64,000 nucleotides of DNA from Dryococelus australis (taxonomy: Eukaryota > Arthropoda > Insecta > Phasmatodea > Phasmatidae). The position numbers and the translations under genes are program-made. Of the stretch, positions 33,937 through 46,620 are shown one piece after another. How positions within the stretch are numbered: position 1 is the first letter of the stretch; each line of letters starts with the position of its first letter. The notes under the pieces are model-generated. The model did no database searches. It saw only the letters and a list, made by a program, of their open reading frames with translations, and had not been told where the DNA came from. The stretch covers positions 129,679,338 to 129,743,337 of the forward strand of contig CM057000.1 in assembly GCA_029891345.1 (NCBI GenBank), written 5' to 3'.

Positions 33937-36900
33937 CCTGTTTAGAAACGTAACTGATGGATTTACTGAACGCTGCGTACAAAACTACTTAGTGGAATGA
34001 GAACGTTCTGCAACTTGTTGTAGAGGTGAGAGTTTTGGCAACTGTATAACTACTAGGTCTAACCACTCTTGAGGTTAAGATTGATGAAAGAGCCGTGATA
34101 TTTGCTTGTTGGTTTCTGGGTCTTTCACCTAGATTATTTCGAAACACAGACTATTTTCCAGTTTAATTACATCCGATATGTTTGTAAACACTCAGTGGAA
34201 TTAACGGAGGCCCCAACGTCATTTGGCGAAAATATATTATCGCCAGTTCACAAATTTCAAAAGTTAACATGCGCATGCTCATAATTATATTTTTCCTGTT
34301 TTCACGCAAATAACAGTTTTTGCAGAGTAGCAATTATTTACATTTCATGTGACCCCGGTGAAAATTCCCTGACATTTCCCTCTGCCTTCCCCGTGGGTGA
34401 AAACCCTGCTGTTTTATGATTCTGCACAGGAATTTAGTAATTAAACATTATTATGAAAACACTCTTTGTTTAGCCATTTTTATACCCAAATATGGAATCC
34501 TTATTGGAGTCTAAATGAGAACTTGAAGCTGTTCCTCGGGTACGAGGCGTTTCTTAAATGCTTTTCGGGTTTAAGAGGACTATATAGCTGAGCGTCCATG
34601 GTCAAAAAGCGAGGGAGTGAATCGAATAACAGTTACACACTTTTCTAGCGCCTTATCGCTCCCACGCGCAAGGCGTGCAGTGTTTCTGTCGTAACACTGT
34701 ACTGTGCATATTAGATCTGTAACAGTGTGGTTTTATTACACGTGATAAAAGACTACAGATTAAACTACGCCCGTATCTAAGTACTTTTCTCTTACCGCTT
34801 AAGGAAACAGCCTAGGCAAGCTTTAAAAATGTGGTATTTTACCAATTTCACGATTTTTTTTTCTCCAAGAATACACTTAATATGACAAAAGTAAAAAAAA
34901 AAAACGGGGATGTAGACAATAGTTTTTCATCCTCTCTGGCAGAAAGTCGTATTTCCATTACTTTTATTTACCGAGATACGCGTTTGCGCGCAAACGACGA
35001 TTTCAAAGGAAACTTTTCAGCACATAGTCCTCCTCTTAACTGCTACATACCGAGGTGCAAGCAGACTCATTGGGTACGGGAGTTCCGATGCTTGACACGT
35101 CGACGCCGTGGATCGTCAAGGAGAAGACTTGTCGAGTCTTTGACCCCGTGCGTGCAGCGAATTGCAACGATAAACTGCGCAGTTGAAGCGGAACTTACAG
35201 GTCGAGTATTTCAACCATGGCAGGTTTGGGTCGAGCGAACTCTCGTTTAACTGCTTGAGCGAGCTGTATCGATACGACAGGGTCTAGTTTGACCGCATTC
35301 CGACAGGTGTGTGCAAACACGTTTGCTAAATCACGCACTTCTAGGAGTTGAAACTTGTTTTCGCTGAGCGTGTTTGACCACAGGGCAATGCAAATGACTT
35401 ATGTTCCGGAGGTCTTTGTTCTTATCGCAGACACTTTGCCACGTGGAGGGAATAGAAGGGGTAGAGTGTGCATGCAAAATGTTCAAACACCAAACTGTTT
35501 CTTAATAACCCTATAAAATTAACGTGGGTAGGATTTGAGGTTGGAAAATTGTTTATTTCAAGTACGTTATTTAAGCACTTCCACTAACATAGTTTGAGTT
35601 CAACGTAAATTTATCAAATAATCTTTACTTCGTAATACGCAACACTGTAATTCAGTACTTGAACCTGATTTCAACTGATATCGCACATATTAAGCCTGTG
35701 ATACAATCGCAGTAGTGTTGCCGTGAGAAAAATAACGGTAGCGTTAATATGCAACTGCTGTATGAAAAATTCTTTTGAGGCCTGATACGAGGATTTATTG
35801 CAGCTATAGAATAATATTTTAATTAATCGGTCTTAATAATTATTACACATCTATGTTATGTCTGAATGATGGAAATAAGTGGTTTATAAAGTAAAACAAT
35901 GTAACATGCATACCGAGTTAACTCACGACATGAGCCTGGTAATCTCTGTCCGAAGATCGCCTAGAATATTCCATGTAACACTGGCATAAATACTATAAAA
36001 TTACTTTCGGTGACTGCAATGCCTTGCCTGAAGAGTTAGGCAGCCACATCATGCTCCATATAGTAACACTCATCTCGAAAGGCGGAGACAAAACGACACA
36101 GCCTGCTGTTGTCGACCGCTCTGTTAGTTGTTACATCACAAAGAACCGGTTCCTTTCGGAACGAAAATAACAACATGCTTCCTCAACTGGTATACGATAC
36201 GTATCCGAGGTGTATTTACATAATCGGCTATAATTCCACCTGCTACGCGTAACATAATGTGTATAATTTTTACTGTTACGAGTGTTCCAAACGCATTTAG
36301 TAATTACTGATGGCTGCTACCTGTTTTTAATTCCATCGTTTATGTATTCGTTAACGAAAAGTGACGACCAGTTGGCCAGCATCGACGAAAGAAACACTAA
36401 GCTCATTACACTAACAATTTTTTGGGTTTAATGCCACTGTTTTGTTCCCATATGTTTATAAATATGCATCCCTATATAATCTACGTATACGTACACACAC
36501 AAAAAACGGCCAAGTCTTTTTTAAATTTTACATTTCAATGTTCATTATTTATAACTAAAATTATACAAACATTAGATGTTCCTCACTAACAGGTTATTAA
36601 GATGAAAATTTTTGTTTTAATTACGGATGATTAAAATGACTTCTTTGAATAAATATACGTACAACCGTATGGCATTCGTATTATAAGGGTCTTGTATCCT
36701 TGCCTGTAGAAATAATTCAATTTTAACCATAGCAAAATACTACTTCTTTCCGTCGCTACCGTATCCTCTTTATCACTGTTAGAAATTTCCGCACGTTGAA
36801 GGCAGTTTCTTGCGGATATATACATTTAATAAACGGAAACTCACTTTGTAATGGCATAAGATTGAACTGCGCTACATGCATACAAAATAGGGAACCTCCA

Positions 36901-37552
36901 TATTTCCGAAAACTTCGGGTTTGTGGCTGCACGATTCTCTCTTCGCCGCTGCAACTAGGTCATTCTCGTCATACTGACAGCTAGGACATTCATGCCAATC
37001 AAACCTATTCTATCAATCGTCAAAATAGTAGCACGAGCCACCTGCAGCGGTTGGCAACACTGATAACACTCCAACATTACTAGAAACTGAAAAAGTTCAA
37101 TGCTTCAAATTGATTTTAATAATATTTTAACAATAGATTCCGACTTGCGTGTACCGGGATGTGGTAGCACAATGTAAACTGTTTTTATTTGTATTCAAAT
37201 GCAGCTCGAACACAAAATATCTTACGTCACTGAAAATACTATTTTGTACACCTTAAGCACTCGCATCATTTTATTTGTCGTAATATTTTTATTAACTTGA
37301 AATACATGAAAACCTAGCAGCGAATTTATGTAGCGGTTTCGTGAACTCACAGAAAGTTTCGTAAAGTTGAAATAAAATTAGATTATATATAAAAAATGAA
37401 ATAATTTTAAAGATATTTTCAAATAATTTTTACCAGTATTATTTATATATATATATATATTTTCAATTTTGCGGGATTTTTTAACAGCAAGCGCGAGGTC
37501 TGCTACAATTTCGCCCTTTGACTCCTACCTTCGCCAGCGCTACTGAAGGTAT
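33937..37552. other. intron 1 stretch with one family H copy
   Basis: About 34,635-34,780 holds an inverse copy of family H (cgcaaggcgtgcagtgtttc, tattagatctgtaacagtg). A TA microsatellite lies at 37,443-37,461. A 139-codon ORF (34831-35250, +) looks random. Otherwise no features seen. Confidence 0.4.
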
Positions 37553-37795
37553 AAGCTGTTTACCGTAGAGAGAGCACTTTTGAGGTATTCCTTTCTTATA
37601 TCTTTCAGCCATTTTTTATCCTTTAACTACCTTGTTAAAGTAAATATTGCCACGCGAGTAATAAACACAGTGTATATATTCCACAGCACTCGGATATTGA
37701 CGTCTAAGGCTAAAGTGAAATATATTTATTGACTTTTATCACAAAATGAGAGGGCTTTCAAAAAGTGATCACTTTAACGTGAATAGCCTATACAT
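37553..37795 (+). mobile_element. family B element with TA flanks
   Basis: TATAAGCTGTTTACCGTAGA start and actttaacgtgaatagccta end. The full B interior includes gtaataaacacagtgtatat. Confidence 0.7.
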
Positions 37796-37844
37796 ACACG
37801 ACCGACCATAGCACCTCCAGAACCGTAGAGGTATTATGGGGATG

Positions 37845-38280
37845 ATACACTCGCGGTCTCTTCACACTTTTTGAATCAAACCTTTGAAAAATCATTCCAT
37901 GTATGACGTGTTTGGTTGTTTCCTAAATATGCCATGCAACACAAGCGTCCAATACTTCTGTTAACATAAGATAATATAAAAGTAAATTATTTTTGGTTAA
38001 ATTGAAATATTATTTGTACTTTACCTATTAATAATTATCTTATTCTATTTATGAATAATGTGAATAAAACAGTGAGAAAATGGTATGTTGGTAATGCCTA
38101 ATAAGAAATAGTTCTTACGCAAAATATTAATATACTGGTGCGCACAAGTACGGTGCTCTGTCCCTTTGGTGTAATCTTATAGACTCGGTTAAGCTTTGTT
38201 TGCATGAGGTGGAGGAATATCTTGGAAGTGGACTAAGTAGGGCTTCAGAAAAGTAGGAAGTAACGGTGGATTAAGTATAG
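37845..38280 (+). mobile_element. family C element
   Basis: It starts near atacactcgcggtctcttca and ends gtaacggtggattaagtata. The interior is full length. Confidence 0.66.
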
Positions 38281-38460
38281 AGTGTTCGTGAGAGCAGCTC
38301 AGTAAACACTATTTGTTTTCCAACATTTAACTGCGTTTCTACCAACAGCAGTATCAGAAACAAAGTAGGTAGTGTTTGAGGTTAGAATGCTTTTAACGAA
38401 AGCAAGAGCTTGTGCTACGAGATGTTTTTACACTTCCTTTAATCTAGTGTTAATGCAACT

Positions 38461-38887
38461 ATAAGCTGTTCACGGTAAAATGAGCGCTTTTGAAAGCCGT
38501 GCTTAAAATCTATTTGCGTGCAAGTTATGTATCTTTCCGCCTTATGTAAAATCAACATTGCCATGAGCCTCGCCACTTTATTTATGCGTTGGTCAAGGGA
38601 AACAATGTGAAATTATTAGAAAAGTAAATAGTATACAAATTTTCACATTTTTACCCTTCGATGGATTAAAAAAACATAAATCGAAAGGAACAATTTAAAT
38701 TACCACAGATATTTACCTAACAGTTTTAATTTCACGTTAAGATATGGAATTACTTTCTCTCCATTGTTACCATCTTTACTGGGCGCATGTCACGCAGTGC
38801 GCCGGTTAAAATATATGCAAGCAGGGGTAGTTACATTTTCCTAAGGTTGATTTCGAAGAGTGCTCACTTTATCGTGAACAGTCTTTA
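38461..38887 (+). mobile_element. family A element with TA flanks
   Basis: TAAGCTGTTCACGGTAAAAT start and ctttatcgtgaacagtcttt end. Interior complete. Confidence 0.72.
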
Positions 38888-39562
38888 TAATATATTCGAC
38901 TTGATCAAAGTATTTCATTCACATACAATGAACGGTCTGTTGAATATTCAGTTTGTAAACCAACACATTTCTCGTTGCTGACCGAGTGACTTTGGCACTG
39001 TGTGGGTGCGTTTGTAAGGACTCTCCGCAGGAGACGAAGAGCGGCCCAGATCCTCTTGAAGCTTGTGACGGTGTCGACGTCTTGTCCGATGCTTTACGAG
39101 GACCCGGGTGATTCTCTGGACAGGAACACACTGTCGTGACGGAAGCGAGGCACTAACGAATGGCCGTGTTCCCGTGTCGGGGCGGTTCCCAAGCCGGACA
39201 TGCACCGGCTGCAGCTTCCGCCTGCGAATTACGGCCTTATGCAACCTGCACGACGTGCAACAGAGCTTATTGCCGCTTGAAACAGGCCTACCGCGCCCGT
39301 GCGAAAAAAAAAAAAAACCCCAGTTGGCGTTTCGAGCTGCGAACCACGTGGTCTTGCGTGTTTATAAACTTGCAAAAGTTATTGGTGCTATTTTTTCACG
39401 ACTGTTGTAAATTGGTAGCTTACAAGATGCTGGCGAACGGCAGAAACCAGTCTAAAGAAAAGTTTCCACCTCAATCTTAGTTGATATTTTAACGCCTAAA
39501 TTATATTTGCTCATTATAGCAAGCGAGAAAATGTCTGTTTACATCTCACCTTTTACAAATGT
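38888..39562. other. unassigned intron 1 sequence
   Basis: A GC-rich segment (38,980-39,300) with chance ORFs of about 100 codons on both strands and an A13 tract near 39,304. Nothing recognised. Confidence 0.3.
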
Positions 39563-39570
39563 CCTGTAGG

Positions 39571-39853
39571 CAGGGATAGGAATATTCCGCGAATTCATTT
39601 CGGGACAAGATAGACGTCAAACACATATACAGTGAAGTCACCTTTGCAATTGGATTACAGTTCATTAGACACGCCCTAGACGCCTCTGAGCCAGTAGCAA
39701 ACTTGCAAAGGAACAAGAAGCGAATCCCATACTGTCAGGTGTGAGGTAACACTGAGCCAGCAGCCAATGAACAAACAGCTGAGGCCCTAGGTTACACAGG
39801 ATTGTGGAGTCTAGCCTACAGGTCATTGAACTCGCGAAATTTTCCTATCCCTA
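39571..39853 (-). mobile_element. family D hAT-like miniature element, perfect 8-bp duplication
   Basis: CAGGGATAGGAATATTCCGC start and cgaaattttcctatcccta end. CCTGTAGG lies directly outside on both sides (39563-39570 and 39854-39861). Eight-base duplications and CAGGG/TAGGG termini are typical of the hAT superfamily. The element is 283 bp and non-coding. Confidence 0.82.
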
Positions 39854-39861
39854 CCTGTAGG

Positions 39862-41662
39862 CTATAGCACACAAAATACTGAGCACCATCGTATTTCGTA
39901 GGGATTAATGGACCTTAGCCTACTTTTTGGCTACCTGCACGTCTTGGAAATGTCCTAAAAACTGCATGTTTTTCTGGCCGCATTAAAAAAAAAAAAATCT
40001 AGGTGCAGCTATGTTGGGCCTTGTCCACAATAGCTTGTTTGCAGTCGAATGGTCTGCGGATCTACTTCGTCCTCGGACGCATGTCCCAATGTGCGTGTCT
40101 CCAATAACAACGTCCGAAGCTAAGCTTTCAGACACTTCAATTAGAGTGCACCCTAATATGTGCGTCAATAAATTGTTCGCGATTACTCGTAAATATTGAT
40201 ATTTCTGGCTTATTTTATTTGGTTTTCTAATTTGAGTTATGCGAATAAGTACACTTTGGTTTTACCTTAATTCAACTTAATTTGGATTCTTTTTTGCTCT
40301 AGTCAGTACATTTCTGTACTTTTGTTTATTAAAGTTTCGTTTTCGCCGCTGCGAGATTGAAGGTTATTGCTTGGAACATACAGAAAGTTTTATATTTTTA
40401 ATCTTCACTCCTCGATATCAATACAGCATTATTTACTTTTATTGCTTGCGCGCGATAAAATGTAAACAAAACAAACGATTTGGAACACGCCCGCGCGTGT
40501 GTCCGCGGACAAAAGTTGAAGTTGGCGAATGATCTTGGGACATGACCTTGGGACGGCGAGCTGTGACGTCAGTGGATCACATGCACCAATCAGCAGTTAG
40601 TCATCAGCGGACCGTTGTCCTCGGACCAGTTATTGTAGACTAGACCTTGGGGACATGGCAGTGAGTTTTGCATGAACATGTTTCCGGCAGCAGGTAATGT
40701 TTTGTTTGGTATATAGGAATGAAATTAAGATCGTGAAATCGACACCCCACTTTTGTGGCTGAAATCGACAAGCATAGATGAGATCTTCCATTTAGTACCA
40801 AAATCGTAGCACATCAAAGTTGCGAGGTACGCTCGCTACCGGGAAATTTTTTCCCAAACCCAAAATTACCGCCAGTCGCCGTGGACCCTCACCCATGCCT
40901 CAAGGTCACGCTCATATCGTAATTGTATACGCGATCGAACGAGACCACATTTATATCAACCGCGTTATTAGTCACGGAGGTACAGTCGCGAAATCGATCA
41001 CCCTGCAAAAATTTTACCTCGCCATTCCATCCTGGTTTCCCATGTATCGGTCAGATTATTAACGTTAAAAAAAATCTTGAAATATGTTGATCAAGCGACG
41101 GAGTGCAGTTTTTCATTTCGGCTTTACTTGTACATCGGTGAAGTTACAAGGAGCACTTTCGGCGGCTGCACGGGTGACAGAAGCAGCCTGAATGCAGCAG
41201 AGAAAGGAAGGGAGCTGGCTGCAGAAGACCTCCGTATTTCTGTGATAAGATCCACGGCTCACGGCGGGTGGGAAGAGATGCTGTCTCGTGTACGTCGCAA
41301 CCAGGAGCCCGCACCTCCCCGCGGGCAACGTTTTCTTGTCCAGTTTCAAAACACGCCGCGCCAGCCTCTCTCCTCGTTGTGCGAAGACGGTCGCCCAGTT
41401 GGGCAACCAGAGAGCGGCCAGGTAATTGCGCCTGCCTCGTCATCGCATCTCTGCGCGCTGCGCAACTCTGCTCCGGCCATCCACCGCGCTTGCGCAACGA
41501 CGCAGAGCTGGCGTCTAGGTGTCGCTGCAGGTCGCGTGTCCGGTACGGCTGTGCGATATCCACTTTTCAACATTGTTTCAAAACGTGTCGACAGTATCGG
41601 TATTGGTGCGATATATCGCTCCCAGAGAGTACTGAAAATCGCTGGCAATACATCTTAATATA
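39862..41662. other. unassigned intron 1 sequence including a GC-rich segment
   Basis: AT-rich, then 40,490-40,680 and 41,100-41,560 are GC-rich. A 193-codon + ORF (41077-41658) overlaps others in two more frames. This pattern fits chance ORFs in GC-rich DNA, not a gene. Confidence 0.35.
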
Positions 41663-42044
41663 GGATAGGCTGTTCACGGTAAAATGAACACTTTTGAAAG
41701 CCCTTCTTAAGATCTATTTACACGCACATTGTGTATTCCTCCGTCTTATGAAAAGCGGAACCGTGAAATTATTAGAAAAATTAATTTTTAACAAATATGC
41801 TCATGTATACACTCCGATGCATTAAGAAAACCAGAGAGCGAAAGAAATAATTTAAGTCGTCAGAAATGGTTACCCAACACTTTTTATTCGACTTTAAAAT
41901 ACGGAACTACTTTCCCAATCCATCATTACCAACTTAACTGGGCGCATGTCGCTCAGGGCGCCCGTTAAAATTTATGCAGGCAGGAGCAGTGACTTTTTTC
42001 TAAGGTTGATCTCGAAAGTGCTCACTTTATCGTGAGCAGTCTTT
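41663..42044 (+). mobile_element. family A element
   Basis: gataggctgttcacggtaaa start and ctttatcgtgagcagtcttt end. It has a small internal deletion near 41,750. Confidence 0.7.
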
Positions 42045-42461
42045 AAAACTGATAATACCGCATATCGCAAACATCACACACCGCGGTGCGCAATGTATTT
42101 CAGTTGCGATATTTCATAAATATAGTTTCTCCATCGATATGTCGCCATATCGCGCAGCCCCAGTCTCCAGGAAGGTGACCGAGCAGGGATCTAGCGCCAC
42201 CACGCATTCAAGACGCCGAAAAAAAGAGAGCGCTAAGGGCGAAGTTAGCATGACTAATGCCTCATCGCCTCTCCGTGCTGTCTGCTGAACTGATATACTG
42301 TCTTTAAATCGGGCAGCCTTCGACCAAGCACTTTCATAGCGCAAAATTTTCATTCTAGAACATCTGTTGTCGTTCTAATTAGCAAAACTGAGGTCCAGGA
42401 TTACCATTCCCCAAAAACTTATTCTTTAATATTAAAAGTCTTAAAATGTAAGTTTTTTTTT

Positions 42462-42464
<3 letters not shown>

Positions 42465-42502
<38 letters not shown>
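42465..42502. repeat. (GA)19 microsatellite
   Basis: A pure GA tract after T12. Confidence 0.95.
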
Positions 42503-42503
<1 letters not shown>

Positions 42504-43497
42504 GTACTTGTGATATTTACACATTACTTAACATCTCCAAGAAGTACGAAGTAGATATAGACAAAACTTGAACAGTGTTATTCAGTTACAGATGTATAAA
42601 CAACACACAGTTTGTGGATATGGAAAAATTACCTATTCGACACTTGCGAAAAGTTCACTCATATTTCTTAATTCAAGCCTACTGTATGTCTCTATAATCT
42701 AGAGATATTTTCGTTCTTAACATTTCCGTGCCTAAGTGAGCAACACAAAATACATGCCACTTTAACCCTCGCATTATAAAAACCAAACATTTCTGCATCC
42801 GAACATCTACTCTATGAGAGGAGGTCTTTTCTCAAGCATGTGAAACGACAAAAGAAACATGCTGAGCCACTTACTAAAATTCATTACAAGTTCTAGTAGG
42901 AGTAGCCGAGCAGGAAAATTATCGCCCGAGTACGTAGGACCGGAACAGGAACCGCCTTAATCAATCAGGAAGAAGAAACTGTTACGACTCGAGTGACTCC
43001 CATCCGGTACATCTTACCACCTTCCTCAAACAGGTTGCGCTACCGCTTTCAGTTCAAGGGAAAAAATGGGCGCTATTAGTCGGGAAAGCACTATACATTT
43101 CTCTCGTCAAACACGTCCCGTATAGCACGGTTAACAACTAACTTTCTACGGGGTCTCTCTGTAGCCAGAGCAACAGTTGTATGTACCTCGTGGCGAGATT
43201 TCACTTCGGGACGTAATTTCCTCGCCGCGTTCGTGAGGGAATGCTCTCGAATTTCGTGAGCTGCAATTAACAAATAAAATACGTACATTTTAGGCGCAGG
43301 CACTCGTTGCTTAAAGCCACAAAACGACGTATTAATGGCGCCTTAATTGGCCGGCCTCTCCTGAGCGGGTCGTCTGTCGCTCGCTGGAGGTATGGTGTCA
43401 TAGAGTACGTGATAGTACAGAGGTGAAACCGCGCACTCTAACAGCGCGCGCCAACAAAATGGCGTCACCGTCCAGCGAAATGTTTAAATGCGGTCCG
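42503..43497. other. unassigned intron 1 sequence
   Basis: Mixed-composition intronic DNA. No repeat ends or exon signals recognised. Confidence 0.3.
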
Positions 43498-43604
43498 CCA
43501 ATCGGCGCACGGCAGCCAACTTTGCGCGGTCGGTAGGGAACATTTCGCAGCATGAGACGGCCAATCAGAAACAAGGGCCATTCCCTGAGCTTCGTGCAGC
43601 CAAT
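43498..43604. promoter_or_regulatory. cluster of three CCAAT motifs in a GC-rich patch
   Basis: CCAATCGG at 43498, CCAATCAG at 43561 and CCAATCAG at 43600, all on the + strand, inside a repeat-poor GC-rich block (43,360-43,690). CCAATCA is the NF-Y core. Function is speculative: it could be an intronic enhancer, an alternative promoter or part of an unrecognised element. Confidence 0.3.
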
Positions 43605-43703
43605 CAGAGAGTGGGTACGCCCACATCCAAGGAAGCCGCCTAGTCATTATACTTATCTCTATATGCTGCTTGAACAGTGCCAGTGTCCCCGCCTGCAAAA
43701 TTT

Positions 43704-44327
43704 TTAAGGGTGTTTGATACCAAAAAAGTGATCATTATATAATTGTATCAAACATTGTTCAACTTGTACGTATTGTATGTGATGCCATTTTCTTCGGATT
43801 AAAAACACACTGTATTATTTAAAAATAATTTAATGAAAAATACAAAACTTTATGTTTCGCTGCATTAATAATAATTACTAAATCAGTTGTACAAATGAAA
43901 CATTAATACAACGTATGATAATTCCGTGGGCCGCTGCTTGACATATATGTAATAACCAAATAACAAACACGCATTAAAAAGAAAGTTAAAAACTTACAAA
44001 TTTATTTCATATTTATGTAACATTTTTTGTATGTATGGCCTGTTATTTGATGATTACAATAAATGTGTCACGTGGTATCCCACGGCATTAGTTTACGTTG
44101 TAAATTGTTTCGTTTGTGCGACTTAGTTAGTATTTATTGCTATGGCTGCGGCGGAACGGAAAATTTTTTTGGATTTGACATCAAATCATTAAAAAAAATT
44201 ATAAAGTGTAACATATTTTTATTCGACGGAAATCGCACCATAGATAATGCGTACAGTGCGTAAAAGTTGAGCAATGTTTGGTAAACATATGAAATGATTA
44301 ATTTTTCTTTGGTATCCAACTTTTTAA
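43704..44327. mobile_element. TTAA-flanked palindromic element, intact sister copy
   Basis: TTAAGGGTGTTTGATACCAA at the left; the right end, TTAA at 44324-44327, reads on the other strand TTAAAAAGTTGGATACCAAA. The arms share caaacattgttcaacttgta-like blocks with 12391-13321. It lacks the family A insertion present there. Confidence 0.68.
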
Positions 44328-44336
44328 CAGCTCTGT

Positions 44337-44645
44337 ATGGCATGTGTCCAGCAAGGTTAGCAACGACAGAGGAGACATAGTCCTACGTTTAAACGTTGAA
44401 TAAAAAGTGTCAGGTAAATATTTATAAATAAAAAGTCCACATATTTCGATTGATTTTTTTTCTTAACAGCACATACGTGCAAGAAGCAGCAAATATTTAC
44501 GGTTTTCAATAGTTTTACATTTTCACTAGAGCGACGCATGCATAGTGTGACCAGGTCCACTGTAATGTTAATTGCACATATAGCGGAGGAATACACCATG
44601 TGCATGCGAGCAGATATTCAGCAGGGCTATCAAAAGTGCCCAGGC
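44337..44645 (-). mobile_element. family A element, 5' truncated
   Basis: The reverse A interior runs from tggcatgtgtccagcaaggt to ggctatcaaaagtgccca. Neither terminal repeat is complete. Confidence 0.55.
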
Positions 44646-44996
44646 CATGTTAGAATTGGCACTTTTTGTTAGCAAAATCGCCACGAGACCCCGTATTTTT
44701 TTTTGTAATTTACGTTTTACGTTCCGTCAGCTTCGAAGCGACAAATTGCAAAATGTAAATTACCAAACCGCCGCCATATTAGTTCTGCCTCTTTGACAAT
44801 AGAAATGCCCATATTGACGAAGTTATTTGAATAAACAATATATGTGTCACAAAGCAAGTTGCTGAAATATTCTTGAAATAGGTATTTTCTCATGATAAAA
44901 TTTTTGTTAAGTAAAAATTTCACATGATACTGGTTTAATTTTGTCAATTTTAAATTTTAAACGGCCCTCGAAAAACTTTCTGGAATAATTACTGTT

Positions 44997-45428
44997 TATA
45001 GTCCATTCACTGTTTCTTCGGCCTTTTTGAATCGGACCTTTGAAAAATCTCCCCATGTATGATGTGTTTAGTTATTTCCTAAATCTGCCATTTATCACAA
45101 GCATTTTATACTTGTGTTAATAAAAGTCACTTTATTTCCTGTTAAATTGAAATGTAGTTTATGTGTTATCATTAAATTACTATGCTTCATTTATAAACAA
45201 TTAAAATAATAAACAGGGAAAAAAATAGGTATGTTGGAAGCGCCTAGTGAGAAATAGTTCTTATACAAAATACTGTTACAGTTAGCGCTCAAGAGTGTGG
45301 TGCGTCATCCTTCGCATGTAATTCTCTAGACTTAGCTAAGCCTATTTTGCACTAGGTGGAGGAATATCCTGGAATTAGATCTTTAGCAGGGCTCCAGAAA
45401 AAGGCTGAAGTAACCGTGAACGGATTGT
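44997..45428 (+). mobile_element. family C element
   Basis: TATAGTCCATTCACTGTTTC start and gaagtaaccgtgaacggatt end. Complete interior. Confidence 0.7.
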
Positions 45429-45798
45429 CATGGCTTCGCGTAATTTTGATTTTGGCGCGGTAGGCAGTTGGATGTCGTGCTGCTCCGACAAAATGCTAAA
45501 TACGAAATTACAAACGCGGAACTCGGTTTACGGTGAACGGCCTGCGCTCTTGCGATGACGTGCAGGTCTCGAGGCGTGAGAGGAGGACGCAGGGGTTGCA
45601 TAACCCCTTCGCTCGCAGGGGCACGGACGCGGCTTGTGGCGAGGTGAAAGTGCGCGAGCCAGTGAGACCCCCGCGCAGGTCAGGCGGATGGAAAGTAACA
45701 GCCGTTGATTCTCCCGCGGCAGCATCGCGGCACTGGGCTGCCCGCCTTCCTTGTGCAACCTCCACGTGGACTTTCTACTCACGCCCGATAACACATTC
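45429..45798. other. GC-rich repeat-free patch
   Basis: Overlapping ORFs of 85-94 codons on both strands in GC-rich DNA; none recognised and none with matching splice sites for the lectin gene. Confidence 0.3.
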
Positions 45799-46053
45799 TA
45801 TAGGCTGCTCGCTGTAAAACGAGCACCTTTCAAAGCCCTACTTAAGATCTACTCGCATGCACTTTGTGTATTCTTCCGCTTTGTGTAGAATTAACATTAT
45901 CACGAGCCTCATCACTTTATTCATGCGTCGGCCAAATGAAACTGTGAAATTATTAGGAAAGTAAATACTTAACGTATCTCCTCATTTTTACACTTCGATG
46001 CATTAAAAAAAACACAAAGCGAAATAAATAATTTTAAGATAGCAAATTGTTAA
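45799..46053 (+). mobile_element. family A element, left part
   Basis: TATAGGCTGCTCGCTGTAAA start. The A interior runs to about 46,050, where the next A copy begins. The missing right part does not clearly reappear beyond it. Confidence 0.6.
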
Positions 46054-46425
46054 CTATAGCCTGTTCACGGTAAAACGAGCACTTTCGAAAGCCCTGTTTA
46101 AGATATACTTGTATGCACGTTGTGTATTCTTCCGCGTTATGTAAAATAAACGTTGCCATGGGCCTCACCACTATATTCAAGCGTCGGTATAAATAAACAG
46201 TGAAATGATTAGAAAAGAAAATATTTAACAAATTTTCTCGGTGTTACATTTACATGGATTAAAAAACCAGTACGGGAAAGAAATAATTTAAGTAATCACA
46301 AATGGTAAACTAACACTTTTTATTAGACGTTATGATATGGAACTACTTTCACTCCATCGTTACCAACTTTACTGGCCGCATGTCGCTCAGTGCACCCGAT
46401 AAAATATATGCAGGTACTTTTAAAA
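46054..46425 (+). mobile_element. family A element, 3' truncated
   Basis: TATAGCCTGTTCACGGTAAA start, with the interior to ataaaatatatgcaggta. A degraded reverse A fragment follows (about 46,430-46,620, tttgaaatcaacctttaaac). Confidence 0.62.
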
Positions 46426-46620
46426 GGATGAGTGGTTTACTGAGCAGGAATTTTGAAATCAACCTTTAAACCCTAACTGCACATATTTTAATCGATACAC
46501 TGCCTGATATGATTCCAGTAAAGTTTGCAGCGAGGTAGAGAAAATAGTACAGATGCCATGAATAAATGTCTCCTCTGTGAATTTATTTAATTTGGTTCCA
46601 GTTTATTTTATGAATGTAAG

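Noticed and set aside
34831..35250. 139-codon + strand ORF in intron 1
   Set aside because: Low-complexity start, no domain, no coding-like composition and no splice partners.
41077..41663. Longest ORF in the window (193 codons, +), with overlapping ORFs in other frames
   Set aside because: It lies in GC-rich intronic DNA where three or more frames on both strands are open together. It has no recognisable domain, no splice context and no signal or membrane pattern.
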